From Thalassospira tepidiphila MCCC 1A03514 (lineage in GTDB: Bacteria; Pseudomonadota; Alphaproteobacteria; Rhodospirillales; Thalassospiraceae), in the NCBI RefSeq assembly GCF_001662875.1, contig NZ_JPVZ01000001.1, forward strand, positions 372,001 through 436,000: DNA of 64,000 nucleotides, written 5' to 3'. The translations under genes were made by a program, and so were the position numbers. The notes below the pieces were generated by a model. It was not told the origin of the DNA and made no database searches. It worked only from the letters and a program-made list of their open reading frames with translations. Within the stretch, counting starts at the first letter, position 1. Each line of letters begins with the position of its first letter. Positions 17,205 through 28,975 of the stretch are shown piece by piece.

Positions 17205-19286
17205 TTAATAATCGAGGAACGAACGCAGTTTGCGCGAGCGCGACGGATGCTTGAGCTTGCGCAGCGCTTTTGCTTCGATCTGACGGATACGTTCGCGGGT
17301 CACGGAGAACTGCTGACCAACCTCTTCGAGGGTGTGGTCGGTGTTCATGCCGATCCCGAAACGCATACGCAGAACACGTTCTTCACGCGGGGTGAGCGAT
17401 GCCAGAACGCGCGTGGTGGTTTCACGCAGGTTGGCCTGGATCGCAGCATCAAGCGGCTGAACGGCGTTCTTGTCTTCGATGAAATCGCCAAGATGGCTGT
17501 CTTCCTCGTCCCCGATCGGGGTTTCGAGCGAGATCGGCTCCTTGGCGATTTTCAGAACCTTGCGGACCTTTTCAAGCGGCATCTGCAGTTTTTCTGCCAG
17601 CTCTTCCGGGGTCGGTTCACGGCCGATTTCATGCAACATCTGGCGCGAGGTCCGCACCAGCTTGTTGATGGTCTCTATCATGTGAACCGGAATACGGATG
17701 GTGCGCGCCTGATCGGCGATCGAACGCGTGATCGCCTGACGGATCCACCAGGTCGCATAGGTCGAGAACTTGTAGCCACGGCGGTATTCGAATTTGTCCA
17801 CCGCCTTCATCAGGCCAATATTACCTTCCTGAATCAGGTCAAGGAACTGAAGACCACGGTTGGTGTATTTCTTGGCGATCGAGATCACGAGACGCAGGTT
17901 GGCCTCGATCATTTCCTTTTTCGCACGACCGGCTTCGCGTTCGCCCTTGTTGACCACGCCGTAAACGCGGCGGAATTCGCCAACCGGCAAACCGACCTCG
18001 GCCGAAACACCACCAATGCCTTCGCGCAGGTTGGCGATTTCTTCGGAATAGCGTTCAACAAAGGTTTTCCAGCCCTTGCCCGGCAAACCACCAACACGTT
18101 CCATCCAGTTCGGGTCAAGTTCATGGCCCTGATACTGTTTGATGAAGTCGGGGCGTTTGATCTTGCAACGATCCGCAAAGCGCAGAAGTTTGCCTTCAAG
18201 GCCGAGCAGACGGTTGTTCAAACCGGTCAGGTGATCGAGAAGTTCCTCAATGCGGAAGTTGTTCAGGTGAACATCTTCCATCAGGTCAACCATCTCGTTC
18301 TTGAGCTTGTTGTAGCGCTTTTCAGTTGCGGCCGGAACGGCCTCACCCTTGTTCATTGCCACCAGACGCTGTTCCTGCGCCTTGTGCAATTTCTCATAGG
18401 TCTTGGCGATCAGTTCGAACTTCTCGAGAACCTGCTCGGTCAGTTCCTCTTCCATTTTGGAAAGCGAAACGTTGACCTGCTCGTTCTCGTCATCGTCGTC
18501 ATCATCATCGCCTTCGCCAGTGGCCTCACCCTCTTCGTCGTCGGACTTTTCAGACTCGTCGTCCTCTTCGTCCTCGTCTTCCTCGGCCTCATCGGTGAGG
18601 CCGGCCGGGGTTTCGGTCTCGGCTTCTTCGTCATCGTCGTCATTGGCCGACTCGAAGCTTTCGACATCTGCCTCTGCATCGACGTCGGTATCTTCTTCGT
18701 CTTCACCTTCGGCCGCGGCAATTTCCGCTTCCGGGCCACCGCCATAGGTGGTTTCAAGGTCAATGACGTCACGCAGCAAAAGTTCGCCAGCCTGAAGCTG
18801 GTCATGCCAGTTCACAATCGCACGAATGGTCAGCGGGCTTTCGCAAATCCCGCCAATCATCATGTCGCGACCGGCTTCGATACGTTTGGCAATGGCGATT
18901 TCGCCTTCGCGCGACAGCAGTTCAACACTGCCCATTTCGCGCAGATACATGCGCACCGGATCATCGGTCCGGCCAACATCATCTTCGGAGATGTTGCCAC
19001 GCGGATCAGCATCGGAATCGTCGTTGTCGTCATTGTCGTCGGCTTCATCGCCATCGATGACATTGATGCCCATCTCGTTGAGATTGCTCATCACGTCTTC
19101 GATCTGCTCCGAGGAGAAATGCTCGGATGGCAGGGCCGCGTTCAACTCATCGACCGAGATGTGGCCCTTCTCCTTGCCCTTGGCAATGAGCTTTTTTATG
19201 GCCGACTTATATGTATCGAGAAGAGGTCCGTCTGCGTTTTCAGAAGAGTTCTTTTTCTCTTCAGCGTTCGAAGTCTTAGACGACAT
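17205..19286 (-). CDS. rpoD: RNA polymerase primary sigma factor RpoD
   Basis: A 693-residue sigma-70. Region 1.1 covers about residues 20-75, and region 1.2 begins at [14 protein letters not shown] (106). Region 2 carries the -10 recognition helix with [17 protein letters not shown], and region 4.2 ends the protein with the -35 helix-turn-helix ([20 protein letters not shown]). Residues 185-270, in the non-conserved region between 1.2 and 2, are extremely acidic, with long Asp/Glu runs. The gene is downstream of dnaG on the same strand, the classical macromolecular-synthesis order. Confidence 0.98.
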   Translation of the reverse strand: MSSKTSNAEEKKNSSENADGPLLDTYKSAIKKLIAKGKEKGHISVDELNAALPSEHFSSEQIEDVMSNLNEMGINVIDGDEADDNDDNDDSDADPRGNISEDDVGRTDDPVRMYLREMGSVELLSREGEIAIAKRIEAGRDMMIGGICESPLTIRAIVNWHDQLQAGELLLRDVIDLETTYGGGPEAEIAAAEGEDEEDTDVDAEADVESFESANDDDDEEAETETPAGLTDEAEEDEDEEDDESEKSDDEEGEATGEGDDDDDDDENEQVNVSLSKMEEELTEQVLEKFELIAKTYEKLHKAQEQRLVAMNKGEAVPAATEKRYNKLKNEMVDLMEDVHLNNFRIEELLDHLTGLNNRLLGLEGKLLRFADRCKIKRPDFIKQYQGHELDPNWMERVGGLPGKGWKTFVERYSEEIANLREGIGGVSAEVGLPVGEFRRVYGVVNKGEREAGRAKKEMIEANLRLVISIAKKYTNRGLQFLDLIQEGNIGLMKAVDKFEYRRGYKFSTYATWWIRQAITRSIADQARTIRIPVHMIETINKLVRTSRQMLHEIGREPTPEELAEKLQMPLEKVRKVLKIAKEPISLETPIGDEEDSHLGDFIEDKNAVQPLDAAIQANLRETTTRVLASLTPREERVLRMRFGIGMNTDHTLEEVGQQFSVTRERIRQIEAKALRKLKHPSRSRKLRSFLDY

Positions 19287-19402
19287 CTATTCCCCGTTTC
19301 CCGCTGGGTACGTTCGTACCGTTGTTGTCCCAAGCGCCGTGTCTTTCAGCGCAAATCACAAATAGCCCGATCGCTGATCCAGACCACACACGTGATCAAT
19401 GA

Positions 19403-21292
19403 TCAGTCGTCGAGCTTAAACACTTTCTCCCGGCGTCGGGCCAGATCCTCTCGTCTGTGAGAAAATCTTTCCCATTCCTCCTCGCTGGTATCTGCTGCCA
19501 ACTGTCGGACGGCGTATTTTGCCTCTTCGTCCTCCAGGGAGCTTACAGCCATGGAAAAAACCTGTTTCCAACCCGTCAGGGCCCGTTCGAGCGGCGTTTC
19601 GGGCTTGGCGAAAGCGGCGTGCGCAATAACGTCGGCACTAACCACCCGCAAAACTGTCTCTGACAGCCCGTCGCGCTCCAATTGGGCCTTGATCGTTTCG
19701 CAATCAAGTCCAGGATCATCGTCAAGCAGCTTTAAGACGGCCCGACGAAGATTGTCAAGCGCGGAGTCTGCACAACTATAGATTCCCAGCTGTTCACCAA
19801 TCTCATCGTGCAAGGCAGGATGGTTGATCAATGTCAGCAAAAGAATGGAGTCTTGCAGGTCACGCTTCTTTTGCATGGGCGGTCGCGACATGCCCGGAAC
19901 CGCTTTACCGGCCGGACCCCAGAAATGGTCATTTTTTCCGCGTTTGCCACCCCATCCGGATTTTTTATTTTGGAAATTGCCCGAAATTCCCGACCGGTTT
20001 GCGGGCTTTCCGCCCCGATCACCCTTGAACAGCTTCCAGATACGATCGCGGAAAAACGAATTGTATTGCGACCGCACCGCTTCATCGGCAATCACGGAAA
20101 TACGTTGATTTATCGTCGCCTCAAGGGCTGCACGACGTTCCGGGGTGTCAATCTTGTGTGTGCCCGCATCCATGCGCCAGACAAGTTCGGCCAACGGCAC
20201 GGCATGTTCGATAATCTTGCGAAAACTGTTAAAGCCGTCCGGGGCTGCCATCAGGCTATCAGGGTCTTCGCCCTCGGGCAGGATCGAAAACAGCAATGAC
20301 TTGCCCGGGCGCAAAATCGGCAGCGCGCGTTCTGCGGCACGCACTGCTGCGCGCTTACCGGCGACATCGCCATCCAGACACAGGATCGGCTCGTTGGTCA
20401 TTTTCCAGAGTTCGCCAATCTGTTCTTCGGTCACCGCGGTGCCAAGTGGCGCCACCGCCCCGCGAAAGCCCGCACGATGAAGGGCAATCACATCCATATA
20501 GCCTTCGGTAACAATAATCGGCGCATCCTGTTGCGATGCTTCACGGGCCTGCGGCAAGCCATAAAGCAACCGCCCCTTGTGAAACAGCGGCGTATCCGGG
20601 CTGTTAAGGTATTTCGGCTTGCCATCGCCCATGACGCGCCCGCCAAAGGCCACCACCCGTCCACGGCGATCCAGGATCGGGAACATGACCCGCCCTCTGA
20701 AGCGGTCATAGCTTTGCCGGTTGCCATCTTCGGGCTCGATCAGAAGCCCGGCCTCGACCATCAGTTTTTCGTCAATATCTTCACGCTTGAGCGCTGCCTT
20801 CAGCGCGCCGCGACTATCCGGGGCATAACCCAGCCGGAAGTCGGATATCGTTTTGTCATCGAGCCCGCGCTGATGGAAGTAATCAAGCCCTTCCTTGCCT
20901 TCGGGCATGCGCAACATGCGTTCGAAAAACGCACAGGCGGCTTCCATGACCTCGTAAAGGGTTTTGGCCTTCTGTTCGCGTTCCTGGGCTTCGCGGGACT
21001 GTTTGGGGACTTCCATGCCGACCTGATTGGCCAGCACCTCGACCGCCTCGATAAAGGTCAGGCCACGAGTATTCATCACAAAGCTGATGACATCGCCATG
21101 CGCGCCACAACCAAAGCAGTGATAGAAACCCTTTTGCTCGTTGACCGTAAAGGACGGGGATTTTTCAGAATGGAACGGGCACAGCCCGGAATATTCCCGG
21201 CCGCGTTTGATCAGCTTCACCGATGTACCGACGACATCCGCCAGTCCCACCCGCGCCCGCAGGTCGTCTAGAAACGACTGGGGAAAGCTCAT
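19403..21292 (-). CDS. dnaG: DNA primase DnaG
   Basis: A 629-residue primase. The N-terminal zinc finger is seen as CPFHSEKSPSF...YHCFGCGAHGD, the TOPRIM core includes IIVTEGYMDVIALH and the CLDGDVAGKRA metal site, and the C-terminal third is the DnaB-interacting helical domain. It makes RNA primers at the replication fork. A Lys/Gly-rich linker separates the core and C-terminal domain. It lies between yqeY and rpoD. Confidence 0.98.
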   Translation of the reverse strand: MSFPQSFLDDLRARVGLADVVGTSVKLIKRGREYSGLCPFHSEKSPSFTVNEQKGFYHCFGCGAHGDVISFVMNTRGLTFIEAVEVLANQVGMEVPKQSREAQEREQKAKTLYEVMEAACAFFERMLRMPEGKEGLDYFHQRGLDDKTISDFRLGYAPDSRGALKAALKREDIDEKLMVEAGLLIEPEDGNRQSYDRFRGRVMFPILDRRGRVVAFGGRVMGDGKPKYLNSPDTPLFHKGRLLYGLPQAREASQQDAPIIVTEGYMDVIALHRAGFRGAVAPLGTAVTEEQIGELWKMTNEPILCLDGDVAGKRAAVRAAERALPILRPGKSLLFSILPEGEDPDSLMAAPDGFNSFRKIIEHAVPLAELVWRMDAGTHKIDTPERRAALEATINQRISVIADEAVRSQYNSFFRDRIWKLFKGDRGGKPANRSGISGNFQNKKSGWGGKRGKNDHFWGPAGKAVPGMSRPPMQKKRDLQDSILLLTLINHPALHDEIGEQLGIYSCADSALDNLRRAVLKLLDDDPGLDCETIKAQLERDGLSETVLRVVSADVIAHAAFAKPETPLERALTGWKQVFSMAVSSLEDEEAKYAVRQLAADTSEEEWERFSHRREDLARRREKVFKLDD

Positions 21293-21398
21293 GTGTGCCC
21301 CGTTCCCGTAATGTCACAGCTTTGTGCTGCAACTCTGTTGATTGGTCTCTGCCCCGGTCGACCTGATTGATGTGATTATTGTCCGGTCCCGGGACGAC

Positions 21399-21430
21399 GA
21401 AAGCCGGACGATTTTACACGCCCGGCTTTC
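21399..21430 (-). terminator. Hairpin after yqeY
   Basis: GAAAGCCGG and CCGGCTTTC pair with a 14-nt loop. It lies about 25 bp after the yqeY stop and before dnaG; there is no T run, so termination may be partial. Confidence 0.5.
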
Positions 21431-21452
21431 AAATTACAGTGTGCTGTTGCGA

Positions 21453-21908
21453 TTAACCCAACAGTTTTTTGGCAACACCGCCAGCTTTACCGAAATCCAT
21501 CGTGCCGCTGTATTTTTCACGAAGGGCTGCCATGGTGCGGCCCATATCCTTAAGACAGGTCGCACCGATTTCCGAAACAGTGCCACGCACGGCGTCTTCG
21601 ATTTCTTCATCGGACAGCTGGGCCGGCAGGAACTTTTCGATGACCTCGATCTCGGAGGCTTCCTGTTCGGCCAGTTCCGGGCGATTGCCCTTGGTGTACA
21701 TTTCAATGCTTTCGCGGCGCTGTTTTACCATCGCCTGAAGCAGATTGATGATTTCATCATCTGAAATGCCATCGGTGTTGCCGTCGCTCCGTGCGGCGAT
21801 ATCGCGTTCTTTCAGTGCCGCCAGAATAAGGCGCACGGTGGTTACGGAGCAGGCATCCTTGGCAAGGACGGCCTTTTTCAAAGCGTCGTTAAGCTGCGAT
21901 CGCAGCAT
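21453..21908 (-). CDS. yqeY: GatB/YqeY domain-containing protein
   Basis: A 151-residue protein matching the stand-alone YqeY family: the start MLRSQLNDALKKAVLAKD, then ISDDEIINLLQAMVKQRRESIE, and the end GTMDFGKAGGVAKKLLG. The fold resembles the tRNA-binding tail of GatB, but these proteins do not amidate by themselves and their job is not settled. It lies upstream of dnaG and divergent from carA, a common alphaproteobacterial order. Confidence 0.92.
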   Translation of the reverse strand: MLRSQLNDALKKAVLAKDACSVTTVRLILAALKERDIAARSDGNTDGISDDEIINLLQAMVKQRRESIEMYTKGNRPELAEQEASEIEVIEKFLPAQLSDEEIEDAVRGTVSEIGATCLKDMGRTMAALREKYSGTMDFGKAGGVAKKLLG

Positions 21909-22275
21909 GGCTCATCTCTGATTCTGTGGAAGAAAGGAGCGAACATACCGCAAAACGGCATTTGACGCAAAGAAAACGTTAACGCATAAGTTATTGATTT
22001 TGTTTGAAAAATAAAAGTTAAGATGCGTCCTTGACATGCCATGGCGACTCCCGTAGACATCCGCCAATTTGCCTGCCGGGATCACGCTTTGCCCCGCTTT
22101 CCGCAACCCTTGCTGACGCTTTTGCGCTGTCGGCATACCTTGCTGGAAACCACTTGGCACGTCTGCATGGCCGGTATGCAGGTTAACAGCAGCCGTTTTT
22201 GTCGGCCTGCGCAGAATTATTATATATAAAAAGAATCCGTGTTTCACCGTGGAAAGATCGAAAGGACATTTGCCA
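21909..22275. promoter_or_regulatory. yqeY-carA intergenic region with carA promoter
   Basis: No gene is supported in these 367 bases. An AT-rich stretch at 21950-22020 lies on the yqeY side. On the carA side TTGTCG (22199-22204) and TATATA (22221-22228) make a plausible sigma-70 promoter, giving a leader of about 40 nt. I see no attenuator or pyrimidine leader peptide. Confidence 0.45.
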
Positions 22276-23442
22276 ATGTCAGCGCCCACGCACACCCCGC
22301 CCCCTGGTGCTTCTGCCGTTCTGGTTCTCGCAGATGGTTCAGTTTTTTGGGGACGCGGCGTCGGGGCCCGAGGAGAGGTCGTTGGTGAAGTCTGCTTCAA
22401 CACGTCGATCACGGGCTATCAGGAAATCATGACCGATCCTTCCTATGCGGGTCAGATGATCACCTTTACCTTCCCCCATATCGGCAATGTCGGCACCAAC
22501 GACGAAGATATCGAAAACGCCAAACCGGTCGCCCTTGGCTGCATCCTGCGCCAGGACATTACCGAGCCGTCAAACTACCGCGCCCAGAAACATTTCAACG
22601 ACTGGCTGGCTGAACATGGCCGGATCGGGATCGCCGGTGTGGATACCCGCCGCCTGACCAAACGCATCCGGACCGAAGGAGCGCCGAACGGTGTGATCTG
22701 CCATAGCGAAGATGGCAGTTTTGATATCGAAGCCCTGATCGCCAAGGCCAATGACTGGCCGGGCCTTGAAGGCATGGACCTTGCCAAGGACAACAGCTGC
22801 ACCACCGGTTACGACTGGGACGAAGCGCTTTGGACCCGCGAAGGCGGATACGGCAAGGTTGGCAATGCCAAGCACCATGTCGTTGCCATTGATTACGGCG
22901 TAAAGCGCAACATCCTGCGCAACCTGGCAAGCCTTGATTGCAAGGTCTCGGTTGTTCCGGCCACCACCTCGGCCGATGAAATCCTTGCGATGAACCCGGA
23001 TGGGATCTTCCTGTCCAACGGTCCGGGCGATCCGGCCGCCACCGGTGAATATGCGGTTCCGACCATCAAAGCCCTGATCGAAAGCGGCAAGCCGGTATTC
23101 GGGATTTGCCTTGGTCATCAGATGATGGCGCTCGCCCTTGGTGCGAAAACCATGAAGATGGATGTCGGCCATCGTGGTGCGAACCATCCGGTCAAGGACA
23201 CGACCACGGGTGTTGTTGAAATCACTTCGCAGAACCATGGCTTTGTCGTCGACAAGGACAGCCTGCCTGAAAACGTCGAAGCAACACACTTCTCGCTGTT
23301 TGATGGATCCCTTGCGGGTCTGCGCCTGAAAGACAAGCCGGTCTTCGCTGTTCAGTACCACCCCGAAGCATCGCCGGGGCCGCATGACAGCCACTACCTG
23401 TTCAAACGTTTCGTTGGTCTGATCGAGGACGCCAAAGCCTGA
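22276..23442 (+). CDS. carA: Carbamoyl-phosphate synthase small subunit CarA
   Basis: A 388-residue glutamine amidotransferase subunit. The N-terminal CPSase domain is followed by a class I GATase domain with the nucleophile in FGICLGHQM and the His-Glu pair in QYHPEASPGP. It releases ammonia from glutamine for CarB, feeding arginine and pyrimidine synthesis. I chose ATG 22276 (AAAGGAC nine bases upstream) over an in-frame GTG at 22249. Confidence 0.97.
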   Translation: MSAPTHTPPPGASAVLVLADGSVFWGRGVGARGEVVGEVCFNTSITGYQEIMTDPSYAGQMITFTFPHIGNVGTNDEDIENAKPVALGCILRQDITEPSNYRAQKHFNDWLAEHGRIGIAGVDTRRLTKRIRTEGAPNGVICHSEDGSFDIEALIAKANDWPGLEGMDLAKDNSCTTGYDWDEALWTREGGYGKVGNAKHHVVAIDYGVKRNILRNLASLDCKVSVVPATTSADEILAMNPDGIFLSNGPGDPAATGEYAVPTIKALIESGKPVFGICLGHQMMALALGAKTMKMDVGHRGANHPVKDTTTGVVEITSQNHGFVVDKDSLPENVEATHFSLFDGSLAGLRLKDKPVFAVQYHPEASPGPHDSHYLFKRFVGLIEDAKA

Positions 23443-23538
23443 TCCCCTGATCAGGACACGCCCGAGATTACGCGATTAACGGACTTAAACGAGGCGGTGC
23501 AGCCATAGCGCCTGCCCTTGCGAAAAGCGGAAAACGAC

Positions 23539-26500
23539 ATGCCGAAACGTACAGATATCAAATCAATCCTCATCATCGGTGCCGGCCCGATTGTTATTGG
23601 TCAGGCTTGCGAGTTTGACTATTCCGGTGCCCAGGCCTGTAAGGCCCTCAAGGAAGAAGGCTACCGCGTCATTCTGGTCAACTCGAACCCGGCGACCATC
23701 ATGACCGACCCGAACCTGGCCGATGCGACCTATATCGAGCCGATCAAACCGGCCATGGTTGCCAAGATCATCGAAAAGGAACGCCCGGACGCGATCCTGC
23801 CGACCATGGGTGGTCAGACGGCGCTGAACACCGCACTTGCGCTGTTTAACGACGGCACGCTTGAAAAATACGGTGTCGAGATGATCGGTGCGAAAAAGCA
23901 CGTCATCGAAAAGGCCGAAGACCGCCAGCTGTTCCGCGAAGCCATGGACAAGATCGGCCTTGAAAGCGCGCGCTCGGCCATGGTTCGCACCTTCGAAGAT
24001 GCGGTCAAGGCACTTGAAGTCACCGGCCTTCCGGCAATCATCCGCCCAAGCTTCACCCTTGGCGGTGAAGGCGGCGGCATTGCCTATAACCGTGAAGAGT
24101 TCGAACAGATCGTGCGCAATGGTCTGGCGATTTCGCCGACCCACGAAGTGCTGATCGAAGAATCCATTCTCGGCTGGAAAGAGTATGAAATGGAAGTCGT
24201 CCGCGACAATGCGGATAACTGCATCATCATCTGCTCGATCGAAAACGTCGATCCGATGGGCATCCATACCGGCGACTCAATCACTGTCGCCCCGGCGCTC
24301 ACCCTGACCGATAAAGAATACCAGATCATGCGCGACGCCTCGCTGGCGGTTCTGCGCGAGATTGGTGTTGATACCGGCGGCTCGAACGTTCAGTTCGCGG
24401 TCAACCCGGATGACGGTCGCCTGATCGTGATTGAAATGAACCCGCGTGTGTCGCGTTCTTCCGCTCTGGCATCCAAGGCAACCGGCTTCCCGATTGCCAA
24501 GATCGCAGCCAAGCTTGCGGTTGGGTATACTCTGGATGAACTTGATAACGATATCACCGGCGTCACCCCGGCCTCGTTCGAGCCAACCATCGACTATGTC
24601 GTCACCAAGATCCCGCGCTTCACCTTTGAAAAGTTCCCGGGTGCCAAACCGCTTCTGGGCACTGCCATGAAGTCGGTCGGCGAAGCGATGTCCATCGGTG
24701 GCTGCTTTGCCGAAAGCCTGCAGAAAGGTCTGCGGTCGATGGAGACCGGGCTTACCGGCCTGAACGAAGTCAAAATCGAAGGTGCGCCGGACAAGGCCGC
24801 AATTCGTGCCAAGCTGACCCAGCCGATCCCGTTCCGTATCCTCTACGCGGCCCAGGCTTTCCGTCACGGCCTGACGCTTAAGGAAATTCAGGGTGCGACC
24901 AAGTTTGACCCCTGGTACCTCAAGCAGATCGAAATGCTGGTGGCCGAGGAAGAAAAAGTTCGTGCCAACGGCATTCCGACCGACAAGCAGGAATTGCTGC
25001 GCCTCAAAAAGCTCGGCTTCTCGGACGCTCGTCTTGCCGAACTGGCTGGCAAGGACGAAGACGCCGTTCGTGCGGATCGTCACGCCCTTGGCCTGCGCCC
25101 GGTTTACAAGCGCATTGATACCTGTGCGGCCGAATTCCCGTCACGCACCTCGTACATGTATTCCATGTATGAAGGCGATGGTTTCGTTGAGCCGGAAAAC
25201 GAGGCAGAAGTCACGGATCGCAAGAAAGTCATCATTCTTGGTGGTGGCCCGAACCGTATCGGTCAGGGTATCGAATTTGATTACTGCTGTGTGCACGCGG
25301 CCTATGCGCTGCGCGAAGCAGGCATCGAAGCGATCATGGTCAACTGCAACCCGGAAACGGTTTCAACCGACTATGACACGTCAGACCGTCTGTATTTCGA
25401 ACCGCTGACCGCCGAAGACGTGATCGAGCTTTGCCAGCTTGAACAAAGCAACGGCGAACTGCTGGGCGTGATTGTTCAGTATGGTGGCCAGACCCCGCTG
25501 AAACTGTCAGCGGCCCTTGAAAAGGCAGGCGTTCCGATCCTCGGCACCAGCCCGGACAGCATCGATCTGGCCGAAGACCGCGACCGGTTCCAGGCCCTGA
25601 TCAACAAGCTTGGCCTGCGTCAGCCGGCAAACGGTATTGCGCGTTCCGTCGACGAAGCCGTCAAAATCGCCGAAGGCATCGGATATCCGATCGTCATCCG
25701 CCCAAGCTACGTTCTGGGTGGCCGTGCGATGGAAATCGTTCACACCACCGAAGACCTTCTGCGCTACATGCACGAAGCGGTTCAGGTATCTGGCAAAAGC
25801 CCGGTTCTGATCGACAGCTTCCTGCAAGACGCGATCGAGATTGATGCTGACGCGGTATCTGATGGCGAGAACGTCTTTGTTGCGGGCATCATGCAACATA
25901 TCGAAGAAGCCGGTATCCATTCCGGGGATTCGGCCTGCTCCCTGCCGCCCTACTCGCTTGATGAAACGATGATCGAACGCCTTAAGGAACAGACTGTTCA
26001 GCTTGCCAAGGCGCTTGATGTTATTGGCCTGATGAACGTTCAGTTCGCGATCAAGGATGACATCATCTATCTGATCGAAGTAAACCCACGTGCTTCCCGT
26101 ACGGTGCCGTTCGTTGCCAAGGCAACCGGCAACCCGATTGCCAAGATCGGTGCGCGCATCATGGCCGGCGAAAAGCTCGGCGACTTTGAAATTGATCACG
26201 GTCCGTTCAAGCATATCGCGGTCAAGGAAGCCGTGCTTCCGTTCAACCGCTTCCCGGGCGTTGATACCTTGCTTGGCCCGGAAATGCGTTCGACCGGTGA
26301 AGTCATGGGTCTGGACACCGATTTCGGTCGTGCCTTTGCCAAGGCACAGATGGCAGCAGGCCATACGCTTCCGCTTGAAGGCAAGATCTTCATCTCGGTC
26401 AAAAACTATGACAAACCGGCTGCTGTTCAACTGGCGCGCGACGCCATTGCGCTTGGCTTTGGCATCGTTGCGACCCATGGCACAGCAGAAGCTCTTGAAA

Positions 26501-26781
26501 AAGAAGGGCTAGACGTCACCCCGGTCAATAAGGTACAGGAAGGACGTCCCCATATCGTGGACATGATGAAGAACGGCGATATCAAGCTGGTGTTCAACAC
26601 CACCGAAAGCAAGCAGGCCGTGGTCGACAGTTTCTCGATCCGCCGTACTGCGCTTACCGATGACATCCCGTACTACACCACTGTCGCCGGTGCCCGCGCT
26701 ACCCTGCGCGCCATCGACAACCTGAAACGCGGCGCACTTGAAGTCCGTCCCGTTCAGGAATATCTTGGGGACAAGTACTAA
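23539..26781 (+). CDS. carB: Carbamoyl-phosphate synthase large subunit CarB
   Basis: A 1080-residue protein with two homologous ATP-grasp halves (starting at [21 protein letters not shown] and [19 protein letters not shown]) and a C-terminal MGS-like allosteric domain. It makes carbamoyl phosphate from bicarbonate, ammonia and two ATP. The start at 23539 matches the family N-terminus ([11 protein letters not shown]). About 96 bp separate it from carA, and it is followed by a strong terminator. Confidence 0.98.
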   Translation: MPKRTDIKSILIIGAGPIVIGQACEFDYSGAQACKALKEEGYRVILVNSNPATIMTDPNLADATYIEPIKPAMVAKIIEKERPDAILPTMGGQTALNTALALFNDGTLEKYGVEMIGAKKHVIEKAEDRQLFREAMDKIGLESARSAMVRTFEDAVKALEVTGLPAIIRPSFTLGGEGGGIAYNREEFEQIVRNGLAISPTHEVLIEESILGWKEYEMEVVRDNADNCIIICSIENVDPMGIHTGDSITVAPALTLTDKEYQIMRDASLAVLREIGVDTGGSNVQFAVNPDDGRLIVIEMNPRVSRSSALASKATGFPIAKIAAKLAVGYTLDELDNDITGVTPASFEPTIDYVVTKIPRFTFEKFPGAKPLLGTAMKSVGEAMSIGGCFAESLQKGLRSMETGLTGLNEVKIEGAPDKAAIRAKLTQPIPFRILYAAQAFRHGLTLKEIQGATKFDPWYLKQIEMLVAEEEKVRANGIPTDKQELLRLKKLGFSDARLAELAGKDEDAVRADRHALGLRPVYKRIDTCAAEFPSRTSYMYSMYEGDGFVEPENEAEVTDRKKVIILGGGPNRIGQGIEFDYCCVHAAYALREAGIEAIMVNCNPETVSTDYDTSDRLYFEPLTAEDVIELCQLEQSNGELLGVIVQYGGQTPLKLSAALEKAGVPILGTSPDSIDLAEDRDRFQALINKLGLRQPANGIARSVDEAVKIAEGIGYPIVIRPSYVLGGRAMEIVHTTEDLLRYMHEAVQVSGKSPVLIDSFLQDAIEIDADAVSDGENVFVAGIMQHIEEAGIHSGDSACSLPPYSLDETMIERLKEQTVQLAKALDVIGLMNVQFAIKDDIIYLIEVNPRASRTVPFVAKATGNPIAKIGARIMAGEKLGDFEIDHGPFKHIAVKEAVLPFNRFPGVDTLLGPEMRSTGEVMGLDTDFGRAFAKAQMAAGHTLPLEGKIFISVKNYDKPAAVQLARDAIALGFGIVATHGTAEALEKEGLDVTPVNKVQEGRPHIVDMMKNGDIKLVFNTTESKQAVVDSFSIRRTALTDDIPYYTTVAGARATLRAIDNLKRGALEVRPVQEYLGDKY

Positions 26782-26814
26782 GGTTCTTAATCTGAACCTG
26801 ACGGAAGAATTCAG

Positions 26815-26845
26815 ACCGCCCGGCGGGATGCCGGGCGGTTGATTT
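26815..26845 (+). terminator. Terminator of carB
   Basis: ACCGCCCGGC and GCCGGGCGGT form a perfect stem followed by TGATTTT, 34 bp after the carB stop and before greA. Confidence 0.8.
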
Positions 26846-26884
26846 TGTAGTATCGACCGCTAATAAGAATAGGCTGTGAGCGCG

Positions 26885-27358
26885 ATGGAAAAAGTACCAA
26901 TGACCCCCCAGGGGCATCAGCGTCTCGAAGAAGAACTGAAGCATCGCAAGTCCGTCGAACGCCTTGAAATCATCAAGGCCATCGCGGATGCCCGCGAGCA
27001 TGGCGATCTTTCGGAAAATGCCGAATACCATGCCGCACGCGAACGCCAAAGTTTCTGCGAAGGTCGTATTGCCGAGCTCGAAGACGTGCTCAGCCGCTCC
27101 GAAGTTATCGACATCAAATCCCTTGCGGGTGATGTCGTGAAATTCGGCGCCAAGGTTCAGCTCGTTGACGAAGACACCGACGAGGAAACCACCTATCAGG
27201 TGGTTGGCCCGATCGAAGCCGACATCAACGCTGGTCGTATCTCGACCACGTCGCCAATCGGCCGTGCGCTGATTGGCAAGTCGGTCGGTGACTCTGTCGA
27301 AGTCACCGTGCCCGGCGGCACCAAAAGCTATGAAATTCTCAAGGTCGATTTTTCCTGA
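26885..27358 (+). CDS. greA: Transcription elongation factor GreA
   Basis: A 157-residue protein, the standard GreA length. The N-terminal coiled-coil has the acidic tip [21 protein letters not shown], and the C-terminal FKBP-like domain ends in SYEILKVDF. It rescues backtracked RNA polymerase by stimulating transcript cleavage. The ATG at 26885 is preferred to a GTG at 26876 on family length. Confidence 0.97.
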   Translation: MEKVPMTPQGHQRLEEELKHRKSVERLEIIKAIADAREHGDLSENAEYHAARERQSFCEGRIAELEDVLSRSEVIDIKSLAGDVVKFGAKVQLVDEDTDEETTYQVVGPIEADINAGRISTTSPIGRALIGKSVGDSVEVTVPGGTKSYEILKVDFS

Positions 27359-27382
27359 CCGGGAAACAACTGATGCGTATCA

Positions 27383-27409
27383 GGGCCCGGGCATTCCCGG
27401 GCCTTTTTC
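27383..27409 (+). terminator. Terminator of greA
   Basis: GGCCCGGG and CCCGGGCC pair and are followed by TTTTT, 25 bp after greA. Confidence 0.85.
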
Positions 27410-27440
27410 ATTTCAGAATTTCATCTGAGACACAGACAAA

Positions 27441-27470
27441 GAAAAAGCCGGGCAAATGCCCGGCTTTTTC
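27441..27470. terminator. Bidirectional terminator between greA and the chemoreceptor
   Basis: GAAAAAGCCGGGC and its exact complement flank a four-base loop, giving T runs on both strands. It serves the leftward chemoreceptor gene and backs up greA. Confidence 0.85.
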
Positions 27471-27494
27471 GCAGGTTGGGACGCGTATTGCGAT

Positions 27495-28958
27495 TTATCC
27501 CGATTTCGCCAACTGATCGAGAACCTCTTCAACATTTTGGTTCAGATCGGATGCTTCCGAACCAAGATGATCCGCACTGCCCAGAAGCTCTGTCGCGGTT
27601 TCCCCGGTCTGATCGGAAATTTCGGAAAGCTGATGGATCAGGTCCGAAAGGTCGCGGGTTGCGTCAACCGTGACATTCAGGCTTTGCGCAATCTCGCGCG
27701 TTGCGCCCTGCTGTTGTTCCATCGTTGCTGAAATCGTGGTTGTGACTTCAACCAAATCGCCAATGGTTTCCGAAACCCCGTTTACGGCCGAAACGGAATC
27801 CCCCGTCGCCGCCTGAATTTCAGAAATCTGCTGGGCAATCTCGTCGGTCGCACGCGCTGTCTGGTTGGCAAGGTTCTTGACCTCGTTGGCCACAACCGCA
27901 AAGCCTTTGCCCGCTTCACCGGCACGCGCCGCCTCAATCGTGGCATTGAGTGCCAGCAGGTTGGTCTGGGACGCAATATCGGTAATCAGGTTGACGACTT
28001 CACCAATTTTCTCGGCCGCCTTGGACAACCATTCGATCCGCTCGCTTGCGGTTGAGGAACGCGCAACCGCATTGTCGGTGATTTCACGGGCGCGCACGAT
28101 CTGACGCGAAATCTCGTCGGCGGACGCGTTGATTTCTTCAACGGCTGAGGCCGCTGATTGAACATTCTGCGAGGTTTCCTCGGACGCATGAACCGCACCG
28201 AGTGATGCTTCACGGCCCTTACGCGCCCGATCATCTAGGCGCTGCGCACGCTTCTGCAATTGAACCGATTCCGCATCCACTGCACCGGCAGATTTCCCAA
28301 TCATCCTGGTGATCTGATCTGCCAATTCGCGCTTGAAGTTATCACGTTCAATGTTGCGCTGTTTACGAAGCTGTTCGTTCTGGGCCAGCAAATCCTGTGC
28401 AGATTTGGCGGCCTCTTCGGCTTCGCTCCGCGCAATATCGGCATGCGCCAACGTCGAATAAAGGCTTTTGCACGACCAGACCAGAACCCCGGCCTCAACA
28501 ATCACCACTACCGCATGCAAAACCACACGGAAGAAATCGGCGCCTTCCGGAAAGACCCAATAGGGCACAACAAAGTTCAGGATCAGGTGGTGCAGGGCTA
28601 TCACGCCGGTTGCAACAACAATCGTTTTCCAGCACACCAGCGCGCCAAGCACAGCAAGTGCTGCAAAGAAATACATATGAATGTCGATCTGCCATTCATG
28701 TCCGCGGAAGGCATAGACCAGTACCGCGACCTGCAAAATCATCGCAGAAGAAACAATAAAGCGCGAAATCTGGGCCTGCGGCCCGGCAGCACGGCAAACG
28801 ACGAAGGCAACAGCCGCAAAGATCGCACTGGCAATCAATGGCGAAACCGCGTCACTGCTGGCGAAATATCCGGCGACCGCACTTAGCGGAATATGAATTG
28901 CCAGAATGACGAACAAGGCCTTGATCGCATTGGCGCGAATTTCTACTAACTTTTCCAT
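27495..28958 (-). CDS. Methyl-accepting chemotaxis protein with multi-span membrane sensor
   Basis: About 487 residues. The first ~180 hold six or so hydrophobic segments with only short loops, so there is no large periplasmic ligand domain. A coiled-coil and the cytoplasmic signalling domain follow, with the conserved hairpin tip ([36 protein letters not shown]). It probably senses a membrane-linked or internal cue such as energy state. I chose ATG 28958; a TTG at 28979 overlaps the stop of the next gene upstream and is an alternative that would mean coupling. No CheW pentapeptide is visible at the C-terminus. Confidence 0.88.
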   Translation of the reverse strand: MEKLVEIRANAIKALFVILAIHIPLSAVAGYFASSDAVSPLIASAIFAAVAFVVCRAAGPQAQISRFIVSSAMILQVAVLVYAFRGHEWQIDIHMYFFAALAVLGALVCWKTIVVATGVIALHHLILNFVVPYWVFPEGADFFRVVLHAVVVIVEAGVLVWSCKSLYSTLAHADIARSEAEEAAKSAQDLLAQNEQLRKQRNIERDNFKRELADQITRMIGKSAGAVDAESVQLQKRAQRLDDRARKGREASLGAVHASEETSQNVQSAASAVEEINASADEISRQIVRAREITDNAVARSSTASERIEWLSKAAEKIGEVVNLITDIASQTNLLALNATIEAARAGEAGKGFAVVANEVKNLANQTARATDEIAQQISEIQAATGDSVSAVNGVSETIGDLVEVTTTISATMEQQQGATREIAQSLNVTVDATRDLSDLIHQLSEISDQTGETATELLGSADHLGSEASDLNQNVEEVLDQLAKSG

Positions 28959-28975
28959 AGGTTCAAACCCGATTA

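Noticed and set aside
17247-19460. A 737-codon open frame on the plus strand opposite rpoD
   Set aside because: It is the antisense of a highly conserved gene with biased codon use; its translation is rich in runs from the acidic rpoD insert and shows no domain.
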